Assembly: GCF_036408855.1 (NCBI RefSeq)
Contig: NZ_JAZGJQ010000009.1
Coordinates: 1 to 64,000 of the forward strand
Direction: 5' to 3'
DNA length: 64,000 nucleotides
Source: Olsenella_K absiana
GTDB lineage: Bacteria; Actinomycetota; Coriobacteriia; Coriobacteriales; Atopobiaceae
Below are positions 60,782-64,000 of this stretch, piece by piece. The notes under the pieces are model-generated. The model worked only from the letters and a program-made list of their open reading frames with translations, had not been told where the DNA came from and made no database searches. The translations under genes were made by a program, and so were the position numbers. The stretch's first letter is position 1; each line of letters starts with the position of its first letter.

Positions 60782-61792
60782 CTAGTCCTGCGAAATGCGC
60801 AGCAGTGTCTTGCCCTGGGAGTGGCCTGACCTCACGCGCTCGAGCGCGTCGTTGACCTGGTCGAGCCCGTAGGTGCCGTCGATAGAGGCCTGCAGCGGGC
60901 GCTCCGCGGGGAAGAGCTCCCCTACGCGCTCGAGCTGTGCGCCGTCCTCGTGGACGAAAACGAAGTCGTACGTCTGGTCCTTCTGCGCCGCCATCCTGTC
61001 GAACTTGTGGCCGGCGATGCCGAAGAGCGCGCGCTTAACGGGCGAGAGGCCCGCCCGCCTGGCGAAGCGGCCGTTGGGGAGGCCACGCAGCGACACGAGG
61101 TGCCCGCCGCGCCTGAGCACGCGGAACTCGTCCGGCAGCTCGTGCTCGCCCAGGGTGTCGAGCACGCAGTCGACGTCGTGGAGGACGTCGGCGTAGCGCT
61201 GCGCCTTATAGTCGATGAAGGTGCTGGCGCCGAGCTTGCGGACGCGCTCCTCGTTGCGGGCGCTGCCGTTGGTCGACACCACGAGGCCCATGCGCGCGGC
61301 GATGGGGATGGCCATGGCGCCGAGGCTGTCCATCCCGCCCGAGATGAAGAGCGTCTGGCCCGCCTTCGCCTCCATAAGATCAAGCGCCTGCATGGCGGTG
61401 AGCGCCGTGAGGGGCACGCACGCCGCCTCCTCCATCGAGAGGTAGGCCGGCACGGTTGCCAGGGCAGACTCGTCCACGGCAGCGTACTCGGCGAACGCGC
61501 CGATCTTCGCGAGCGGCATGCGTCCGTACACGCGGTCGCCGGCCTTGAACCTTCCTGCCGCAGAGCCCGCCTTGACGACGGTGCCCGAGAACTCGTTGCC
61601 CATCACGAGAGGCGTGCGGTACGGCACGATGAGGCGCACCTCGCCGCGGACGATCATGTTGTCCAGCGGGTTCACCGCCGCCGTGTGGACGCGCACGAGA
61701 ACCTCGTGCGCCGCGGGCTCGGGGACGGGGATGTCGCGCACCGCGAGGGTCGCGCCACTCTTGTCGTAGCCGTCCAGAATCGCTGACTTCAT
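60782..61792 (-). CDS. Zinc-independent MDR-family NADPH oxidoreductase (quinone reductase-like)
   Basis: This 336-residue medium-chain dehydrogenase has a GroES-like N-terminal half (VLVRVHTAAVNPLDNMIVRG, NEFSGTVVKAG, GDRVYGRMP) and a Rossmann half (GQTLFISGGMDSLGAMAIPI). The zinc ligands of alcohol dehydrogenases are absent, as in quinone oxidoreductases. GGMDSLG replaces the more usual GAGGVG of the coenzyme loop. GGAAGG precedes ATG 61792, which overlaps the stop of the upstream Rrf2-like fragment (ATGA). It reduces quinones or enones. Confidence 0.88.
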   Translation of the reverse strand: MKSAILDGYDKSGATLAVRDIPVPEPAAHEVLVRVHTAAVNPLDNMIVRGEVRLIVPYRTPLVMGNEFSGTVVKAGSAAGRFKAGDRVYGRMPLAKIGAFAEYAAVDESALATVPAYLSMEEAACVPLTALTAMQALDLMEAKAGQTLFISGGMDSLGAMAIPIAARMGLVVSTNGSARNEERVRKLGASTFIDYKAQRYADVLHDVDCVLDTLGEHELPDEFRVLRRGGHLVSLRGLPNGRFARRAGLSPVKRALFGIAGHKFDRMAAQKDQTYDFVFVHEDGAQLERVGELFPAERPLQASIDGTYGLDQVNDALERVRSGHSQGKTLLRISQD

Positions 61793-62031
61793 CGCTTGCC
61801 GCCTTCCTGCTGGTGCGAGCTCTTCTCGTCCCTCTCGATCCGTTCGCGCATGCGCGCCATGCAGTCCGCGAGCGTCGCGCCCGCGAGCTCCGCCTCCACC
61901 ACCTGCTCAGCGTGGCGGAACATCCCCCCGAGCACGGGGCGGATGTTCCTGCCCACGATGCACGAGTCGCTGGGGTTCTGGTGGATGTCGAACACGTGGA
62001 CGTCATCCGTCTCCTCGACCGCGCGGTACAC
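61789..62031 (-). pseudogene. Rrf2-family regulator remnant lacking the DNA-binding domain
   Basis: The frame read here from GTG 62031 (80 codons, no ribosome site) encodes the C-terminal half of an Rrf2 protein, YwnA-like. Motifs are LDVYRAVEE (LDV encoded just upstream of the GTG), FDIHQNPSDSCIVGRNIRPV and ATLADCMARM. Rrf2 proteins need about 70 residues of winged helix before this, but the in-frame sequence upstream runs into the 3' end of the FMN-reductase-like gene, which stops at 62063, and holds no start. The helix-turn-helix has therefore been lost, apparently by deletion joining the two genes. One conserved cysteine remains. The stop overlaps the MDR gene start, as in an Rrf2-controlled redox operon. 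Confidence 0.7.
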
Positions 62032-62062
62032 GTCGAGGGGCAGATGGCTCTCTACGTCAAGC

Positions 62063-62710
62063 TCACTTGCTGCACTCGCGCACCAGCCTCTGCCCGATCC
62101 CGTAGGCGTTCTCCAGGTCCTTGGGGAAGTTCTTCTCGCGTGAGAGCTTCTTTTTGGCCTCGTCGAAGCCCGCCATGGAGTACTTGGAGTAATCCGCCAC
62201 CTGCAGCGTGTCGAAGCACGGGTACAGGCAGACCACCCCGTTGAGCATCTGCAGCTCCTGCGCGTAGCCCTCTAACGCGTCCTTGTAGAGCCTGTCGTAG
62301 AACTCCTTCGACGCGTTCATGCTGACGAAGAGCCCTACGTTCACCTTCCCGGTGAAGTAGTTGCTGTAGTCGTCGTAGGACAGCGCGCAGAAGTGCAGCC
62401 GCTCCATAACCTCGAAGTAGCGGCTCGTGGGCCTACCCAGGTAAATCGCAGTGCCAACGAGAAGGACGTCCGACCGGAATACCTTGTCGATTATCGGGGA
62501 CAGGTCGTCCTTCCAGTAGCAGTGGCACCTCTCGGCACCCTTCCTCTTGCAGAGCATGCAGCTCCTGCAGCCGGTGAAGTCGAAGTCGTAGAGGTCTATG
62601 TACTCGACCTCGGAGCCGGCGCTCCTGGCGCCCTCGGCCGCCGACTTCAGGAGCTTTGCCGTGTTCCAGGCCTTGCGAGGGCTTGCGTTGAGTACCAGGG
62701 TCTGCGCCAT
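62063..62710 (-). CDS. NADPH-dependent FMN reductase / flavodoxin-fold protein with cysteine cluster
   Basis: This 215-residue protein has the FMN_red-like fold: LNASPRKAWNTAKLL for the FMN phosphate, then DLYDFDFTGCRSCMLCKRKG, which carries cysteines of the iron-sulfur-flavoprotein (Isf-like) kind (C-x2-C-x2-C), and LLVGTAIYLGRPTS. The C-terminal part is helical and charged. It probably transfers electrons between NAD(P)H and a flavin or quinone. GGGGAAGGG lies before ATG 62710. It is upstream of the Rrf2 remnant and the MDR oxidoreductase, and probably in one transcript with them. Confidence 0.85.
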   Translation of the reverse strand: MAQTLVLNASPRKAWNTAKLLKSAAEGARSAGSEVEYIDLYDFDFTGCRSCMLCKRKGAERCHCYWKDDLSPIIDKVFRSDVLLVGTAIYLGRPTSRYFEVMERLHFCALSYDDYSNYFTGKVNVGLFVSMNASKEFYDRLYKDALEGYAQELQMLNGVVCLYPCFDTLQVADYSKYSMAGFDEAKKKLSREKNFPKDLENAYGIGQRLVRECSK

Positions 62711-62800
62711 GGGTCTCCCTTCCCCGTGGACCTCGTTCGCACATGCTCATTCTACGTGTGGCGTGAGCGCCTCAAGGCTGGACTCACGCAGCTTGGCGCG

Positions 62801-63289
62801 CTATCGAGGCCTCAGGCCCGTTAGGGTCAGGCCCACACGGCGTCGCAGTCGGCGGCAGGACCCTAAAAGGGCGACGCGCGCTCTCCAGGGACGGCACCAA
62901 AGGGCGACGTAAGCGCGGTATCGGCAGGTCCCGAGGACGTTCGCCCGGCCGTCTGGTCGATAAAGCCCCACGAGCACGCCACGCACCTGCGAGGGCGAGA
63001 CCTCCTCGAGCCACGTGCAGTTGTCGCCGAGCGCTAAGACGCCGTGGGCCTCGCCCGCCACGACCCGATGCAGCACGTACGTGCCGTCCCCCTCGGCGCC
63101 CTCTCGCTCGTAGAGGACCACGTCCATCGGCACGAGGTCGCCAGCCGAGCAGGGCGCCACGACGATGGTGTCGAGCCCCTCGCGGATGAGGGGCAGCATG
63201 CTCGTCCCGCGTGCGGCGTCCGCGAAGACGCCTTCGGTGGAGAGGACTTCCCCTATCGAGCGTGGTCGTCCAACGACGGACGCTACCAC
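62801..63289 (-). CDS. S24/S26-type peptidase-like protein (Ser/His dyad, signal-peptidase related)
   Basis: This protein of about 162 residues has a serine peptidase pattern: the nucleophile in GTSMLPLI, the GDLVPMDVVLYER segment, a histidine where the lysine of most S26 enzymes stands (YVLHRVVAG), and ALGDNCTWLEEVSPSQVRG. A Ser/His dyad is found in SipW/ER-type signal peptidases and in the S24/S26 proteins that accompany some PqqD-type peptide clusters. No transmembrane anchor is evident. The start is uncertain: GTG 63289 has GGGGAGAGG upstream; a GTG at 63358 directly follows the previous stop. The C terminus is arginine-rich. Confidence 0.75.
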   Translation of the reverse strand: MVASVVGRPRSIGEVLSTEGVFADAARGTSMLPLIREGLDTIVVAPCSAGDLVPMDVVLYEREGAEGDGTYVLHRVVAGEAHGVLALGDNCTWLEEVSPSQVRGVLVGLYRPDGRANVLGTCRYRAYVALWCRPWRARVALLGSCRRLRRRVGLTLTGLRPR

Positions 63290-63358
63290 GCCGGAACCTC
63301 TCCCCTTCCCATCGAAGCCCGTCCTTCTCCCCTTCCCCTCGACATGACGAATGTACAC

Positions 63359-63916
63359 TTACGCGGCAGCGAAGCTTGCGCTGATGGAGCCGCTTCCCAC
63401 CACGGCCGCCAAATCCGAAGCATCCGCTATCTTGCCGATGCGCGTATAGGCATAGGAGGTGGCGTGGGATTCGTAGAAGACCACCAGGCAGTTGTCCCCA
63501 TAGAGCATCACATCCCCTGCCTCGATGGTACCGGGGTTGGACGCGTTAGTCGGGAGCGAGCTGTCCAGATAGACGTACTTCTCATTGCTGTTGAGCTCGC
63601 TCATCTCCGTCTGCAGCGGGAGCATCGTCGCGAAGGCTGCTGCTGTCTCATTATCAGCAAGGTCGATGGCGAACTGGTGTCCCTCAATCGAGAGCATGAC
63701 CGTTGAAATGGACGGGTTCATAGAGGACTCCTCCCCTTGGTTGGTAGCCGATGCCGTTGCATCCTGGTTCGCAGGATCGATCTCTTGAGGTGCGACCGCA
63801 TTCGCACTGGATGCATTCACGCCATTCTTATCGCTGGATTGCTCCTGAGCGCATCCTCCAAGGAAGGAGACGCAGAGCACGGACGCTAAGGCAGCTGTCA
63901 ACAGGATTCTCTTCAC
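63359..63916 (-). CDS. Lipoprotein with cyclophilin-like domain
   Basis: This protein of about 185 residues has a signal (VKRILLTAALASVLCVSFLG) and lipobox (GGC, about residue 22). A Ser/Asn/Ala-rich linker follows, and then the cyclophilin-like domain (Cyclophil_like2): TMLPLQTEMSELNSNEKYVY, LPTNASNPGTIEAGDVML, YGDNCLVVFYESHATSYAYT and RIGKI. Similar proteins occur beside flavodoxin-like genes in gut bacteria; activity is not established. GTG 63916 has GGAGGAAGG upstream; the longer start at 63934 would overlap this site. The last 84 bases of the window hold no recognised gene. Confidence 0.82.
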   Translation of the reverse strand: MKRILLTAALASVLCVSFLGGCAQEQSSDKNGVNASSANAVAPQEIDPANQDATASATNQGEESSMNPSISTVMLSIEGHQFAIDLADNETAAAFATMLPLQTEMSELNSNEKYVYLDSSLPTNASNPGTIEAGDVMLYGDNCLVVFYESHATSYAYTRIGKIADASDLAAVVGSGSISASFAAA

Positions 63917-64000
63917 GGGGCCCTTCCTCCTCACAAGCTCCGGCCGAACTGGCGAACCTCTTCCAGGTTCTGGGGAGAGGACGCGGCTGCGCCGGGATAT

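Overview
The window is GC-rich, densely coded bacterial chromosome with actinobacterial codon use. Gene content (lexA beside a LysM gene, nrdR-dut, many transporters, a 7alpha-hydroxysteroid-dehydrogenase-like enzyme, and an accessory Sec locus with a serine-rich adhesin) suggests a host-associated Coriobacteriia member, probably Atopobiaceae or Olsenella-like. That placement is inference; there is no rRNA or other marker here to prove it.

Layout. 1-2.6 kb: a broken DUF1624 fragment, lexA, a divergent membrane LysM protein that may be an SOS division inhibitor, and nrdR-dut. 2.7-5.4 kb: two NCS2 nucleobase permeases, each followed by a terminator. 6-9.2 kb: a CLC chloride/proton antiporter, then a CmpB-like membrane protein coupled to an HD-domain protein. 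9.5-12.6 kb: a nitrate/sulfonate/taurine-type ABC importer. 12.7-17 kb: an MFS transporter and M20 amidohydrolase opposite a divergent regulator. 17-25.7 kb: short-chain dehydrogenase, nucleoside hydrolase, TMEM175-type channel, adenine deaminase, 3-hydroxyacyl-CoA dehydrogenase, MATE exporter and an FxLYD lipoprotein.

26-31.2 kb is the most unusual accessory block. A WYL regulator is followed by overlapping genes for an HPr-kinase-like protein, a PqqD-like protein, an ABC exporter and a nucleotidyltransferase-fold protein. They converge on a 51-codon gene that looks like a RiPP precursor. The set resembles the tailoring and export half of kinase-containing lasso clusters of the paeninodin type, but no asparagine-synthetase-like cyclase or transglutaminase-like leader peptidase is present. 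It may therefore make a linear, phosphorylated or nucleotidylated peptide.

31.6-34 kb: azlCD amino-acid exporter with a divergent LysR regulator. 34-57 kb: a complete accessory Sec/glycosylation locus (serine-rich adhesin, secY2, asp1, asp2, asp3, secA2, gtfA, gtfB, all on the minus strand) bracketed by two very large paralogous PAS/GGDEF/EAL proteins, with a third, membrane-bound GGDEF protein next door. This suggests that c-di-GMP controls adhesin production or secretion. The adhesin has no LPXTG sorting signal. 57-64 kb: a UvrA-like ATPase, a nitroreductase, an MDR-type oxidoreductase, an Rrf2 remnant lacking its DNA-binding half, an FMN-reductase-like protein, a Ser/His S24/S26-type peptidase and a cyclophilin-like lipoprotein.

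No tRNA, rRNA, CRISPR array or intact transposase gene was recognised.
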